NCBI RefSeq assembly: GCF_900099965.1
Contig: NZ_FNDJ01000012.1
Location: 62,001-126,000, forward strand
Source of the DNA: Nonomuraea jiangxiensis
GTDB lineage: Bacteria; Actinomycetota; Actinomycetes; Streptosporangiales; Streptosporangiaceae
Reading direction: 5' to 3'
Length of the DNA stretch: 64,000 nucleotides
The position numbers and the translations under genes are program-made. Below, piece by piece: positions 34,529 to 43,076 of the stretch. Within the stretch, counting starts at the first letter, position 1, and each line of letters begins with the position of its first letter. The notes beneath the pieces were generated by a model that was not told the DNA's origin, made no database searches, and saw only the letters and a program-made list of their open reading frames with translations.

Positions 34529-36264
34529 GCCGCGGCCTCCTGTTCGGTGAGCTGGGAGAGCACGATCTCCCGGTAGGTCGGGCAGGTGGTCATGAGTTCG
34601 GCGTGGTCTCCGCTGCCGACCACGCGGCCCTCGTCGAGCACGAGGATGCGGTCGGCGTGGCGGATCGTGTTCACCCGCTGGGCCACGATGATCATCGTGG
34701 CGTCCGCGATCTCCTCGGCCAGCGCGGCCCGCAGCCGGGCGTCGGTGGCGTAGTCGAGGGCGGAGAAGGAGTCGTCGAACAGGTAGATCTCCGGCCGGTG
34801 CACCAGGGCCCTGGCGATGGCCAGGCGCTGGCGCTGGCCGCCGGAGACGTTGGTGCCGCCCTGGGAGATCGGCTCGTCCAGGCCGCCGGGCATCTCCTCG
34901 ACGAAGTCTCGGGCCTGAGCCACCTCCAGTGCCCGCCACAGCTCCTCGTCCGTGGCGTCCTGCCGGCCGTACCTGAGGTTGGAGGCGACGGTGCCGGAGA
35001 AGAGGTAGGGCGACTGCGGGACCAGTCCGACCGCGCGGGAGAGCGCGGCCGGGTCGAGGTCGCGCACGTTGACGCCGTCGACCAGCACGTCTCCGGCGGT
35101 CGCGTCGAACAGGCGGGGGATGAGGTTGAGCAGCGTGGTCTTCCCGCTGCCGGTGCTGCCGATGATGGCGGTGGTCCGGCCCGGCCGCACCGTGAAGCTC
35201 ACGCCGGACAGCACCGGCTCCTCCGCGCCGGGATAACGGAAGTCCACGGACCGCAACTCCAGCTCGCCGATCTGCCTTTCCGGGACGACGGGCTCCGCCG
35301 GCGGATGGACGGTCGGCTCGGTGTCGAGCACCTCCTGGATGCGCTCGGCGCAGACCTCGGCCCGCGGGATCATCATGAACATGAACATCGCCATCATGAC
35401 CGACATGAGGATCTGCATCAGGTAGGAGATGACCGCGGTCAGCGCGCCCACCTCCATGGAACCGTCGGCGATGCGGTATCCGCCGAACCACACCACGGCC
35501 ACGCTGGACACGTTCACCACCAGCATGACCGAGGGGAACATCAGCGCCATCAGCCGGCCGACCCGCAGCGACACGTCGGTCAGGTCGGCGTTGGCCACGC
35601 CGAAGCGCTCGCGCTCGTGCCGGTCGCGGACGAAGGCCCTGATGACCCGGATGCCGGTGATCTGCTCGCGCAGCACCTGGTTGATCCGGTCGATGCGCTC
35701 CTGCATCGTGCGGAAGAGCGGGCGCATCCGCATCACGATCAGGCCCACGATGACGATCATCAGGGGCAGCACGACGACCAGCAGCGACGACAGCGCCGTG
35801 TCCTGACGCAGCGCCAGCACGATGCCGCCGACGCACATGATCGGCGCGGCCACCATCATCGTGAACGTCATCAGCACGAGCACCGTGACCTGCTGCACGT
35901 CGTTGGTGGTCCGGGTGATCAGCGACGGCGGGCCGAACGCGTTGACCTCCTGGACGGAGAAGTCCTGCACCCGGTGGAAGATCGCGGCCCGCAGATCCCT
36001 GCCGAGCGCCATCGAGGTCCGGGCACCGTAGTAGACGGCCACGGCCGAGCAGATGATCTGTACTAACGTCACCCCGAGCATCACCAGCCCGATGCGCATG
36101 ATGTAACCGGTGTCGCCCTTGACGACACCGTCGTCGATGATGTCGGCGTTGAGGGTGGGCAGATAGAGCGTGGCCAGTGTCTGCACGAACTGGAAGAGGA
36201 CGACGAGCGTGATCTCTTTCCGGTACGGCCTGAGCTGGCCCCTTAGCAGGCGGAACAGCATCAA
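34525..36264 (-). CDS. ABC exporter half-transporter, degenerate-site subunit
   Basis: 579 aa. Six helices (about 15-300) and an ATPase domain with Walker [10 protein letters not shown] and signature [16 protein letters not shown]. Walker B reads [11 protein letters not shown], so the usual catalytic Glu is Asp, and the switch region reads IVAQRVNTI, with Gln in place of His. This makes one of the two ATP sites of the heterodimer degenerate, as in TmrAB/BmrCD-type exporters. It follows the TetR gene with an ATGA overlap. Drug or lipid export is likely; the substrate is unknown. Confidence 0.92.
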   Translation of the reverse strand: MMLFRLLRGQLRPYRKEITLVVLFQFVQTLATLYLPTLNADIIDDGVVKGDTGYIMRIGLVMLGVTLVQIICSAVAVYYGARTSMALGRDLRAAIFHRVQDFSVQEVNAFGPPSLITRTTNDVQQVTVLVLMTFTMMVAAPIMCVGGIVLALRQDTALSSLLVVVLPLMIVIVGLIVMRMRPLFRTMQERIDRINQVLREQITGIRVIRAFVRDRHERERFGVANADLTDVSLRVGRLMALMFPSVMLVVNVSSVAVVWFGGYRIADGSMEVGALTAVISYLMQILMSVMMAMFMFMMIPRAEVCAERIQEVLDTEPTVHPPAEPVVPERQIGELELRSVDFRYPGAEEPVLSGVSFTVRPGRTTAIIGSTGSGKTTLLNLIPRLFDATAGDVLVDGVNVRDLDPAALSRAVGLVPQSPYLFSGTVASNLRYGRQDATDEELWRALEVAQARDFVEEMPGGLDEPISQGGTNVSGGQRQRLAIARALVHRPEIYLFDDSFSALDYATDARLRAALAEEIADATMIIVAQRVNTIRHADRILVLDEGRVVGSGDHAELMTTCPTYREIVLSQLTEQEAAA

Positions 36265-36884
36265 GAGGGGCTTTCTGTCGAAGGAGTGGAGAGGGGCCGG
36301 ACCAGCAGTCCGTCGAGCAGGACGGAGACGATCTCCTCGTCGTCCATGTCGCCGAACTCGCCGCCCTGGCCGAAGCCTCGGTGCACGCTCACCGCGACCA
36401 GCATGAGCAGCAGTTGGGCGGTGGCCTGGGGGGAGCGGCGCAGCCGGGCACGGTCGGGTTCGACCAGGGCGGCGAGCCCGTCCATGATCCGCCGCCGGTC
36501 GTTCATCAGCCGCTCGCGGAACTCGGTGTCGTCGGCCAGCAGCTCCTTGGGCGCGGCGACGAGGTTGGCGTTGGCGTTCATCCCGAATCGCAACATGGTG
36601 ACCGCCTTGCGCAGCCGTACGCGCAGGTCCAGCCGCGGGTCGATGGCCGCCAGCGCGTCCACCGCGGGCTGCGGGTCGAAGGCGGCCATCAGCGCCGCCC
36701 GCAGCAGCGAGGCCTTGTCGGGGAAGACGCCGAAGATCGTGCCCTCGGCCACGCCCGCGGCCTCGGCGATCTGGCGGGTGCTCACCGCGGTGCCGTGCTC
36801 GCGGAGCAGCGGGATCGTGGCGGTGATGAGCGCGGCCCGACGGTCCTCCGGCGCCATCGCCGGCACCCTTCGCCTTCTGGTCAT
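36261..36884 (-). CDS. TetR-family repressor of the ABC exporter operon
   Basis: 207 aa. HTH near residues 30-60 with [30 protein letters not shown]; the C-terminal ligand domain is poorly conserved. First gene of the operon; its stop overlaps the first exporter start. The ATG at 36884 is only 7 nt from the -10 box, so it is translated from a leaderless mRNA, and a 22-bp dyad lies between the -35 and -10 boxes, which should allow autorepression relieved by an exporter substrate. Confidence 0.92.
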   Translation of the reverse strand: MTRRRRVPAMAPEDRRAALITATIPLLREHGTAVSTRQIAEAAGVAEGTIFGVFPDKASLLRAALMAAFDPQPAVDALAAIDPRLDLRVRLRKAVTMLRFGMNANANLVAAPKELLADDTEFRERLMNDRRRIMDGLAALVEPDRARLRRSPQATAQLLLMLVAVSVHRGFGQGGEFGDMDDEEIVSVLLDGLLVRPLSTPSTESPS

Positions 36885-36891
36885 GCCGGGG

Positions 36892-36921
36892 AGTCTAATG
36901 AGCGAGTACTCACTCGTTCAA
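36892..36921 (-). promoter_or_regulatory. Leaderless promoter with embedded TetR operator
   Basis: Minus strand: TTGAAC (36921-36916), 18-bp spacer, TAGACT (36897-36892), then 7 nt to the ATG. The dyad TGANCGAGT-N4-ACTCGNTCA occupies 36899-36920, filling the spacer and most of the -35 box. Between here and 37006 nothing else is recognisable. Confidence 0.75.
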
Positions 36922-37006
36922 ATCAATTAACGGTGATATGCCCCACTGAGGGCAGACCCCTCGCCGGGGACCGTGCTTTCATCCGCGGTGACGCGCGACC
37001 GCCGCG

Positions 37007-37654
37007 TCACCCTCCCGCCGGCTGGTCGGCGCGCCGCCAGCCGAGATATCCCCCGTCGAGGGTGCGGGCGGTGTAGCCGTGCTCGCCGAGGACGCGGACT
37101 GCCTCCGCGGACACCGCGCAGTACGGCCCGCCGCAGTACGCGATGATCTCCGCCTCCTTCGGCAGCTCGTCCAGCCGGTCGCGCAGCTCGGCCAGCGGCA
37201 GCGAGATCGCCCCCGGCACGTGGCCGGCCGCGTAGTCGGCGGGCGAGCGCACGTCCACGACCAGCGTGCCGGCGTGGGACAGGCGGGCGGCCAGCTCGTG
37301 CGCGGTCACGCCCTCCGGGGAGGCCAGCCGCTCCCGTACGGCGTCGCGCAGGTCGGCGAGCCGGTCGTGCGCGAAGCCGTGCAGCTCCCCGAGGAAGCGC
37401 GACACCCGGTCGTCCGCCACCCGGTAGTAGACCCGGGAGCCCTCCTTCCTGCTGGTCACCAGGTGCGCGGCACGCAACTGCTGGAGCTGGGCCGAGGTGT
37501 TCTTGAGCGCCACCCCCGCCGCCTGGGCCAGCTCCTCGACCGTGCGCTCGCGCTGGTCGAGCACGTCCAGCAGGCGCAGCCGCACCGGGCTGGCCAGGGC
37601 CTTGCCGATGCGGGCCAGCTGCTGGTAGATCGGCTCCTCCGGGAAGTCGGACAT
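37007..37654 (-). CDS. ArsR regulator fused to a rhodanese domain
   Basis: 215 aa from the ATG at 37654, which shares a base with the stop of the cupin gene. Residues 1-95: ArsR winged helix (ASPVRLRLLDVLDQRERTVEELAQAAGVALKNTSAQLQQL). Residues 115-215: rhodanese domain with DVRSPADYAAGHVPGAISLP and the active loop AYCGGPYCAVS, Cys first in the loop as required for persulfide transfer. The fusion links gene control to sulfur or redox state (inference from the family). An AT-rich dyad before the operon is a likely operator. Confidence 0.9.
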   Translation of the reverse strand: MSDFPEEPIYQQLARIGKALASPVRLRLLDVLDQRERTVEELAQAAGVALKNTSAQLQQLRAAHLVTSRKEGSRVYYRVADDRVSRFLGELHGFAHDRLADLRDAVRERLASPEGVTAHELAARLSHAGTLVVDVRSPADYAAGHVPGAISLPLAELRDRLDELPKEAEIIAYCGGPYCAVSAEAVRVLGEHGYTARTLDGGYLGWRRADQPAGG

Positions 37655-38145
37655 CAGACCATGTACTGGTCGTGGCGCAGGTACAGCTCCGTCCACTCCT
37701 CGGGAGTGAGCTGGCGGCCGGTGTGGGAGATGTCGGCCAGCTCCTCGAAATACGCCTCGCGGGGCGCACCCGGGGTGAACAGGATCAGCATCGAGGCGGG
37801 CTCCCCGGACTGGTTGCGGAAGGCGTGCACGCCGCCCTCGGGCACGAACAGGAAGTCGCCGGGCCGCCCTTCAGCCCACTTCTCGCCGTTGTAGAGCTGG
37901 ATCGCGCCGGACAGCACGTAGAACGACTCGGTGATCGTGCGGTGGAAGTGCGCGCCGGGGCCGGACGGGCCGGGACCCATCTCCCATCGGTACAGGCCGA
38001 ACGCGCCGTTCGTCGAGCCGCCGGTGCCGAGGTAGTGCACCTGCGTCCCGCTGGCCATGGACAGGTCGGCCGGCAGATCGGCCGCACGCACGACGCCACT
38101 GTGCTCGCCGGTCTCTCCCAGGTAGCGGGGCTCGGGATAGGACAT
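37654..38145 (-). CDS. Single-domain cupin protein
   Basis: 163 aa. Cupin motif 1 GAHFHRTITESFYVLSGAIQLYNGE gives two His and a Glu, and motif 2 has PGDFLFVPEGGVHAFRN with a further His, so a metal site is complete. A perfect GAGGAGG lies 6 nt before the ATG. First gene of a two-gene operon with the ArsR-rhodanese fusion. Function unknown; quercetinase-like dioxygenase or sensor roles are possible. Confidence 0.85.
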   Translation of the reverse strand: MSYPEPRYLGETGEHSGVVRAADLPADLSMASGTQVHYLGTGGSTNGAFGLYRWEMGPGPSGPGAHFHRTITESFYVLSGAIQLYNGEKWAEGRPGDFLFVPEGGVHAFRNQSGEPASMLILFTPGAPREAYFEELADISHTGRQLTPEEWTELYLRHDQYMV

Positions 38146-38161
38146 TCCAACTCCTCCTCAG

Positions 38162-38181
38162 ATTCTAAGGATCGTTAGAAT
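38162..38181. promoter_or_regulatory. ArsR-type operator before the cupin/ArsR-rhodanese operon
   Basis: Perfect 7-bp dyad ATTCTAA-N6-TTAGAAT, about 17 bp from the cupin start, in otherwise GC-rich DNA. AT-rich 12-2-12-like dyads are the usual targets of ArsR repressors, and the operon encodes one. Confidence 0.65.
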
Positions 38182-38221
38182 AGCATCGCGCGCGCCGGCC
38201 TCCCCTCGGCGGTGGGCCCGC

Positions 38222-39127
38222 TCACCGGGCCGTCTCGCGCGGTCCTCCCGTTTGCAGCAGTTCCAGGAGGGCGCCGGCCGCCGGGGTGAGGCTGCGGACC
38301 AGGGCGTGGGTGGTCCGGGTGATCTCGATGGCGGAGATCGGCCGGAGCACGACGCCGTCGGGGACGCCGACCACCGTGGCGACGAGCTCGGGCACCAGGC
38401 CCGCGCCCAGGCCCTCGCGGACCATGCGCATGACGAGCGCGTAGTCGTCGGCGGTGTGGACGACGTTGGGGTGGAAGCCGGCCAGGGCGCAGGCGCGGTC
38501 GAGCATCTCGTGGTCGGTGGTGTCTCGGGAGCCCGCCACCCAGGGGTCCCGGCGCAGGAGGCGCAGGTCCACCGCGTCCGCCACGGCCGGGTGGCCTTCC
38601 GGGAGGGCGATCATGATGGGCTCGGCGCCCAGGACGCGGCCGGTGGCGCCGGGTGGCGGCTCCTCGGGGATGAGGTTGTAGGTGAAGGTGATCGCGAGGT
38701 CGCAGCCGCCGGCGCGGAGCGTGTCGAGCGCCTCGCGGGGTTCGAGCTCGTACAGGATCACGTGCAGGTCAGGGTGGCGGGTCCTGGCCACGGCGATGGC
38801 GGGGAGCAGCCGGTGGACCGCGGCCGTGGCGAAGCAGGCCACCCGGAGCGGTCCGCGTGGGGTCGCGGCGGAGCGGAGGTCCTCCTCCGCGGCGTCCAGG
38901 GCGTTCAGGACGATGTGCGCGTGCCCCAGGAGGCGCTCGCCTTCGGCGGTGAGGCGGACGCGGCGGCCGGCCCGCTCGAACAGCCGGACGCCGGCCTCGC
39001 GCTCGAGCGTGGCCAGTTGCTGGGAGACGGCGGAGGAGGTCATCCCGCAGGACTCGCCCGCGGCGGTCATCGTGCCGTGATCGGCGAACTCGCGCAGCAG
39101 GCGGAGCCGGGCCGGATCCAACATCAA
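38222..39127 (-). CDS. LysR-family transcriptional regulator
   Basis: 301 aa. N-terminal HTH (LREFADHGTMTAAGESCGMTSSAVSQQLATLEREAGVRLFER), then a periplasmic-binding-like effector domain with GCDLAITFTYNL and GLVPELVA. It is divergent from the arginase-family gene at 39224, with 96 bp between starts, the usual LysR arrangement for regulating the neighbour. Two adjacent ATGs (39127, 39124) cannot be told apart. Confidence 0.9.
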   Translation of the reverse strand: MMLDPARLRLLREFADHGTMTAAGESCGMTSSAVSQQLATLEREAGVRLFERAGRRVRLTAEGERLLGHAHIVLNALDAAEEDLRSAATPRGPLRVACFATAAVHRLLPAIAVARTRHPDLHVILYELEPREALDTLRAGGCDLAITFTYNLIPEEPPPGATGRVLGAEPIMIALPEGHPAVADAVDLRLLRRDPWVAGSRDTTDHEMLDRACALAGFHPNVVHTADDYALVMRMVREGLGAGLVPELVATVVGVPDGVVLRPISAIEITRTTHALVRSLTPAAGALLELLQTGGPRETAR

Positions 39128-39223
39128 GCAATCCTTACAGATCAGCGCAGAAACACTAAGTGGACATTGCCAATTGCAGCACGCGACACTGGCAGCCGCC
39201 TACTACGAGAAACGGAGCACGGC

Positions 39224-39961
39224 ATGGTCACCGTCGTTGAGGTTCCCCAGTGGCAGGGGTCGTTGTCGCCCACCGCCCCCAGGCTCGTCGAAGGCGCCGC
39301 CCGGCTGGCGGCGATGGTGCCGGGGGCGCGGCACGTCCGGGTGGAGACCGGCGCCACCCTCCGCGAGACCGCCGACCGGGTCCGGCGGTCGCTCCCGGAC
39401 GACGACGACTTCGTGGTCACCGTCGGCGGCGACTGCGGCGTGGAGCTGGAACCGATCGCCTCCGCGCTGCGCAGGCACGGCGACCGGCTGGCCCTGGTGT
39501 GGTTCGACGCGCACGGAGACCTGAACAGCCCGGCCACCTCCGCGTCGGGCGCCTTCCACGGCATGATCCTGCGCACCCTCCTGGGCGAGGGCCCGCCCGA
39601 GCTGGTGCCCGCGCCCGCGCTGCGCCCCGGTCAGGTGTCCATGGTGGGAACCCGGTGCCTGGATCCCGCGGAGGAGGACTACATCCGCGACAACGGCATC
39701 GGCGGCCCGGACACGATCGACGCGGACGCGGTCGTGTACGTGCACGTCGACCTCGACGTCCTGGACGGCTTCGCCTCGGTCGGCTACCCCGAACCGGACG
39801 GCCTGTCCGCCGAGGCGCTGACCGCGGCGGTCGCCCGCCTGACCGCCCGGCACGAGATCGCCGGCCTGGGGATCACCGAGTACGCTCCCGCCGACCCGAA
39901 GGACGAGGAACTGCTCAGGCGGCTGGTGCCCGACCTGGTACGCCTGTGCACTTCCCGCTGA
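39224..39961 (+). CDS. Arginase/agmatinase-family protein with altered metal motif
   Basis: 245 aa from the ATG at 39224 with GGAG upstream; the frame extends far upstream only as non-coding. Manganese-site motifs: VGGDCGVE, WFDAHGDLN and VHVDLDVLDG. In ureohydrolases the first motif is GGDH and the His binds Mn; here it is Cys, while the Asp-rich motifs are intact. The protein is about 60 residues shorter than arginase. It may be a ureohydrolase with a modified site or one with another substrate. The divergent LysR gene probably controls it. Confidence 0.82.
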   Translation: MVTVVEVPQWQGSLSPTAPRLVEGAARLAAMVPGARHVRVETGATLRETADRVRRSLPDDDDFVVTVGGDCGVELEPIASALRRHGDRLALVWFDAHGDLNSPATSASGAFHGMILRTLLGEGPPELVPAPALRPGQVSMVGTRCLDPAEEDYIRDNGIGGPDTIDADAVVYVHVDLDVLDGFASVGYPEPDGLSAEALTAAVARLTARHEIAGLGITEYAPADPKDEELLRRLVPDLVRLCTSR

Positions 39962-40060
39962 ATCCTCCGGGCGTCCCGTACGTTCAGGACAGAAGCTGAC
40001 CGCTATTGACGGCAGCCTGGTACTCGACGGCAGAACGAAAAGAACGGAAGGCCGAGAGCC

Positions 40061-40588
40061 ATGACTGTCAACGAGCTGACCACCCGCGAGCGCGCCGACC
40101 TGCTGGCGGCGCTGGCCCAGCACCGGCACTTCCTGCGGTTCACCACCAGGGACCTCACCGACGAGCAGGCCCGGCTGCGGACCACCGCCAGCGAGCTGTG
40201 CCTGGGCGGCCTGATCAAGCATGTCGCCGCGGTGGAACGGGCGTGGATGGAGTTCATCCTGACCGGTCCGTCGGCGATGGGTGACGCCGCCACCATGACC
40301 GAGGCCGACTGGGCCGAGCATGCCGACCAGTTCCGGATGCTGCCCGGCGAAACCCTGGCCGGGCTGCTGGACGAATACGCGGAGGTGGCCCGCCGGACCG
40401 ACGAGCTGGTGACCAACCTGCCCGACCTGGACGCCGCCCAGCCACTGCCGGAGGCCCCGTGGTTCGAGGCCGGCGCCCAGTGGTCGGCCCGCCGGGTGCT
40501 GATGAACGTCATCGCCGAGACCGCCCAGCACGCCGGCCACGCCGACATCATCCGCGAGTCCCTGGACGGCGCCAAGAGCATGGGCTGA
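40061..40588 (+). CDS. DinB-like (DUF664) four-helix metal protein
   Basis: 175 aa. Four-helix bundle of the DinB/MST superfamily with three His in the expected places: one in IKHVAAVERAW and two in AETAQHAGHADIIRES. These bind divalent metal in mycothiol- or bacillithiol-dependent transferases. The start MTVNELTTRERADLLAALAQHRHFL matches DUF664 proteins. Some relatives are mycothiol-dependent maleylpyruvate isomerases, but this one is 12 kb from the gentisate-like genes and lacks clear features of that enzyme. Confidence 0.85.
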   Translation: MTVNELTTRERADLLAALAQHRHFLRFTTRDLTDEQARLRTTASELCLGGLIKHVAAVERAWMEFILTGPSAMGDAATMTEADWAEHADQFRMLPGETLAGLLDEYAEVARRTDELVTNLPDLDAAQPLPEAPWFEAGAQWSARRVLMNVIAETAQHAGHADIIRESLDGAKSMG

Positions 40589-40762
40589 CGCGCTTCACCG
40601 TTCACGTCAGGGCGTCGGCGGCGAATCGGGGGCGCTGTTTTCCGATAAAAATGCAGGACTTTCGGCCGTACTCGAAAGACGTCGACGTCCCCGGCAGCCG
40701 GATCACACACTTCACCTATGACGCCGAACGAGAAACGGCGCACAGAGAAGGGGATTGTCACA

Positions 40763-41365
40763 GTGATCCGACGGGGACGCATCATCGCCGCGCTGGGGGC
40801 GGCGGGCGCACTGGTCACAACCCTGCTCATCGGGGGAATCAGCGGCGCCTCCGCGGAAACGCGGAACACCACCACCACGCAGGCCAGAATCGCCGATGTG
40901 CCGGAAATCAAGCTCACCGACCCGGAGAAGCAGGCGCTGCAGGCCGAAGTGGACAAGCACCTGAAGGACTATGGCGGCGGCAAGCAGATCGGCATCAATG
41001 AGATCGCCTACGAAGACAACCGGCTCATTCTCACGTTACCGCTGCCGGGTGAGAAGAAGGCCCGCGCGGCCAACGAGCCCATCACCCCGTTGGGGGTCGC
41101 CAACTGCGCGTATGAGTACGCCTGCCTGTGGTCGGACACCAACTTCAACGGCACGCGAATCGCCAGGTACGCCTGCGGGACCATCGCGCTGGGAGCGCCC
41201 TTCAACTCCAGCGTGGGATCCATCCACAACAACCAGACGACCGGGACGCAAACGCTGCTCCTTAACGGGTCGCGTCAGATTCTGAACGGAAGCCTGGCGC
41301 CGAGCAGGGTCAACGACACGGGGGTCGGAAGCCGCGCGAATGCCCGCAACTGGACGGTCTGCTGA
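40763..41365 (+). CDS. Secreted peptidase inhibitor family I36-like protein
   Basis: 200 aa from GTG 40763, chosen because AAGGGG lies 9 nt upstream; the in-frame ATG at 40718 has no such site. Signal peptide about 1-31 (MIRRGRIIAALGAAGA, ending GASA). A linker of about 80 residues is followed by a beta/gamma-crystallin-like domain with NCAYEYACLWSDTNFNGTRIARYACG and a C-terminal Cys, the pattern of Streptomyces metalloproteinase inhibitor relatives (I36). Exported; target unknown. Confidence 0.8.
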   Translation: MIRRGRIIAALGAAGALVTTLLIGGISGASAETRNTTTTQARIADVPEIKLTDPEKQALQAEVDKHLKDYGGGKQIGINEIAYEDNRLILTLPLPGEKKARAANEPITPLGVANCAYEYACLWSDTNFNGTRIARYACGTIALGAPFNSSVGSIHNNQTTGTQTLLLNGSRQILNGSLAPSRVNDTGVGSRANARNWTVC

Positions 41366-41395
41366 TATCCAGCACCTTTCCAGGTTGGACCAGTA

Positions 41396-41462
41396 AAGGG
41401 ATCTGGCCGAATGTGGCGCCACCTGCCCGAGCCGGGCAGCGGCCCCCTCGGCCAGATCCCTT
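41396..41462. terminator. 67-bp branched hairpin element
   Basis: Perfect 15-bp outer stem AAGGGATCTGGCCGA / TCGGCCAGATCCCTT enclosing two inner hairpins: the palindrome GTGGCGCCAC (41413-41422) and CTGCCCG-AGC-CGGGCAG (41423-41439). RNA would fold as a three-way junction. It begins 31 bases after the I36 gene stop, so it may end that transcript, but the branched form is unusual for a terminator. Confidence 0.6.
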
Positions 41463-41532
41463 CACCATGTGAAGACGATTTCACCCGACAACCGTCTGGC
41501 CTCTGCTTTACCGCACCTCTACGATCATCTCC

Positions 41533-41772
41533 ATGATGGGACGAAATGTGTGCTTAACCGTTGGTGCGGTGACCCTTTCTCTCGCCGCGTACGGCGTTTT
41601 GGTAGTCGACACGCCAGTGGACATCGGCAGGGTTTCCGCTCTCGCCATCGTGGGCGTGGGCTTCATGATCGGTGCTGTAGCCCTGGCCATGGGAGTGGAC
41701 CATCGACACCGTAGACGTCCTCAGCCACCGAAGGACAGGCCGACGCACCCCAGCCAGGGGGTAAGGCTCTGA
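41533..41772 (+). CDS. Small two-helix membrane protein
   Basis: 79 aa: two hydrophobic helices (about 5-26 and 33-55) joined by TPVDIGR, then a His/Arg/Pro-rich cytoplasmic tail (VDHRHRRRPQPP). No Shine-Dalgarno sequence; TACGAT at 41520-41525 is 7 nt before the ATG, consistent with a leaderless mRNA. No family recognised. The frame is supported by hydrophobic pattern and the -10 box; its third-position G/C is lower than in neighbouring genes, so confidence is moderate. Confidence 0.5.
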   Translation: MMGRNVCLTVGAVTLSLAAYGVLVVDTPVDIGRVSALAIVGVGFMIGAVALAMGVDHRHRRRPQPPKDRPTHPSQGVRL

Positions 41773-41786
41773 GCCGTCATCGCTAG

Positions 41787-42995
41787 TCAGCGCACCGGCA
41801 GGCCGGTGACGGCGCGGCCGATGATCAACCGTTGGATCTCCGAGGTGCCTTCGAAGATCGTGTAGATCTTGGCGTCTCGGTGGAAGCGCTCCACCGGGTG
41901 CTCGCGCGTGTACCCCGCGCCGCCCAGGACCTGGATCGCCTGCTCCGTCACCCACACCGCCGTCTCCCCCGCCACCAGCTTCGACATCGATCCCTCCGCC
42001 TGCTCGAACGGCCGGCCGTTGCGGGCCATCCAGGCGGCGCGCCAGGTCAGCAGGCGGGCCATGTCCACGCGGGTGGCCATCTCGGCCAGCAGGAAGGCCA
42101 CCGCCTGGTTCTCGCCGATCTTGCGGCCGAACTGCTCGCGTTCGCGGGCGTAGTCCCTGGCGTACTCGAAGGCCGCCCTGGCGATGCCGACGGCCATCGC
42201 GGCGACGGACGGGCGGGTGGTCTCGAACGTCCGCATCGCCGCCTGCTCCCCGGCCCGCTCCCCACCGCGTACGCGGGCCAGCCGGGCATCCAGCTTCTCC
42301 TTGCCGCCGAGCAGGCACGAGCCAGGGACGCGGACGTTGTCCAGGATCACCTCGGCCGTGTGGGAGGCCCGGATGCCGTGCTTGCGGAACTTCTGCCCCA
42401 TGGACAGGCCGGGGGTGCCGGGCGGGATGACGAAGGTGGCCTGCCCCCTGGTGCCGAGGGACGGCTCGACGGAGGCCACGACCACGTGGACGTCCGCGAT
42501 GCCGCCGTTCGTGGCCCAGGTCTTGACGCCGTTCAGCACCCAGTCGCCCCGGTCGTGGACCGCACGGGTGCGGATGGCGCCGATGTCGGACCCGGCGTCC
42601 GGCTCGGAGGCGCAGAAGGCGCCGAGCTTGACCTCGGTCGCCGACCCGAACATCTGCGGCAGCCACTCCCCCACCTGCTCCGGCGTGCCGTTGCCGGACA
42701 GGGCGGCGGCGGCCAGGCCGGTGCCGACGATGGACAGGCCGATGCCCGCATCGCCCCAGAAGATCTCCTCGAACGCCACCGGCACCCCCAGCCCGCTCTC
42801 CTCGAACCACTGCGTGGCGAAGAAGTCGAGCGAGTACAGGCCGATCTTGGCGGCCTCCTGAAGGACGGGCCAGGGGGTCTCCTCGCGTTCGTCCCATTCG
42901 GCGCCGGCCGGGCGGATCACGTCGCGGGCGAAGGCGTGCACCCAGTCGCGTACCTCGACGACCTCGTCACTGAGCTCCGGGCAGAACCCGCTCAT
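41787..42995 (-). CDS. Acyl-CoA dehydrogenase
   Basis: 402 aa from the ATG at 42995, 7 nt downstream of GGAGGG; an in-frame TTG at 43007 is less likely. FAD-dependent dehydrogenation of an acyl-CoA. Motifs: FCASEPDAGSDIGAIRT, KTWATNGGIADV, and catalytic Glu382 in YTIFEGTSEIQRLIIGR; RDYAREREQFGRKIGENQ is also typical. Monocistronic as far as visible. Two dyads upstream suggest a TetR-type regulator encoded elsewhere. Chain-length preference cannot be read. Confidence 0.93.
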   Translation of the reverse strand: MSGFCPELSDEVVEVRDWVHAFARDVIRPAGAEWDEREETPWPVLQEAAKIGLYSLDFFATQWFEESGLGVPVAFEEIFWGDAGIGLSIVGTGLAAAALSGNGTPEQVGEWLPQMFGSATEVKLGAFCASEPDAGSDIGAIRTRAVHDRGDWVLNGVKTWATNGGIADVHVVVASVEPSLGTRGQATFVIPPGTPGLSMGQKFRKHGIRASHTAEVILDNVRVPGSCLLGGKEKLDARLARVRGGERAGEQAAMRTFETTRPSVAAMAVGIARAAFEYARDYAREREQFGRKIGENQAVAFLLAEMATRVDMARLLTWRAAWMARNGRPFEQAEGSMSKLVAGETAVWVTEQAIQVLGGAGYTREHPVERFHRDAKIYTIFEGTSEIQRLIIGRAVTGLPVR

Positions 42996-43009
42996 GCGTC
43001 CCTCCAAGG

Positions 43010-43040
43010 GTTACCAGTGGTAACACCTTACCGGTCGGTA
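43010..43040. promoter_or_regulatory. Two adjacent operator-like dyads before the acyl-CoA dehydrogenase gene
   Basis: GTTACCA-G-TGGTAAC at 43010-43024 and TACCG-GT-CGGTA at 43029-43040 share the core TTACC-N3/4-GGTA. They lie 15-45 bp upstream of the ATG, overlapping where the promoter must be. Confidence 0.6.
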
Positions 43041-43076
43041 GCCCGCACCGGGAAGCAGTCGGCGCGGCGGGCGGGA

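Noticed and set aside
40061-40588. Missing maleylpyruvate isomerase of the gentisate-like pathway
   Set aside because: The DinB/DUF664 protein belongs to the same superfamily but is 12 kb away and lacks clear isomerase features; linkage is not supported.
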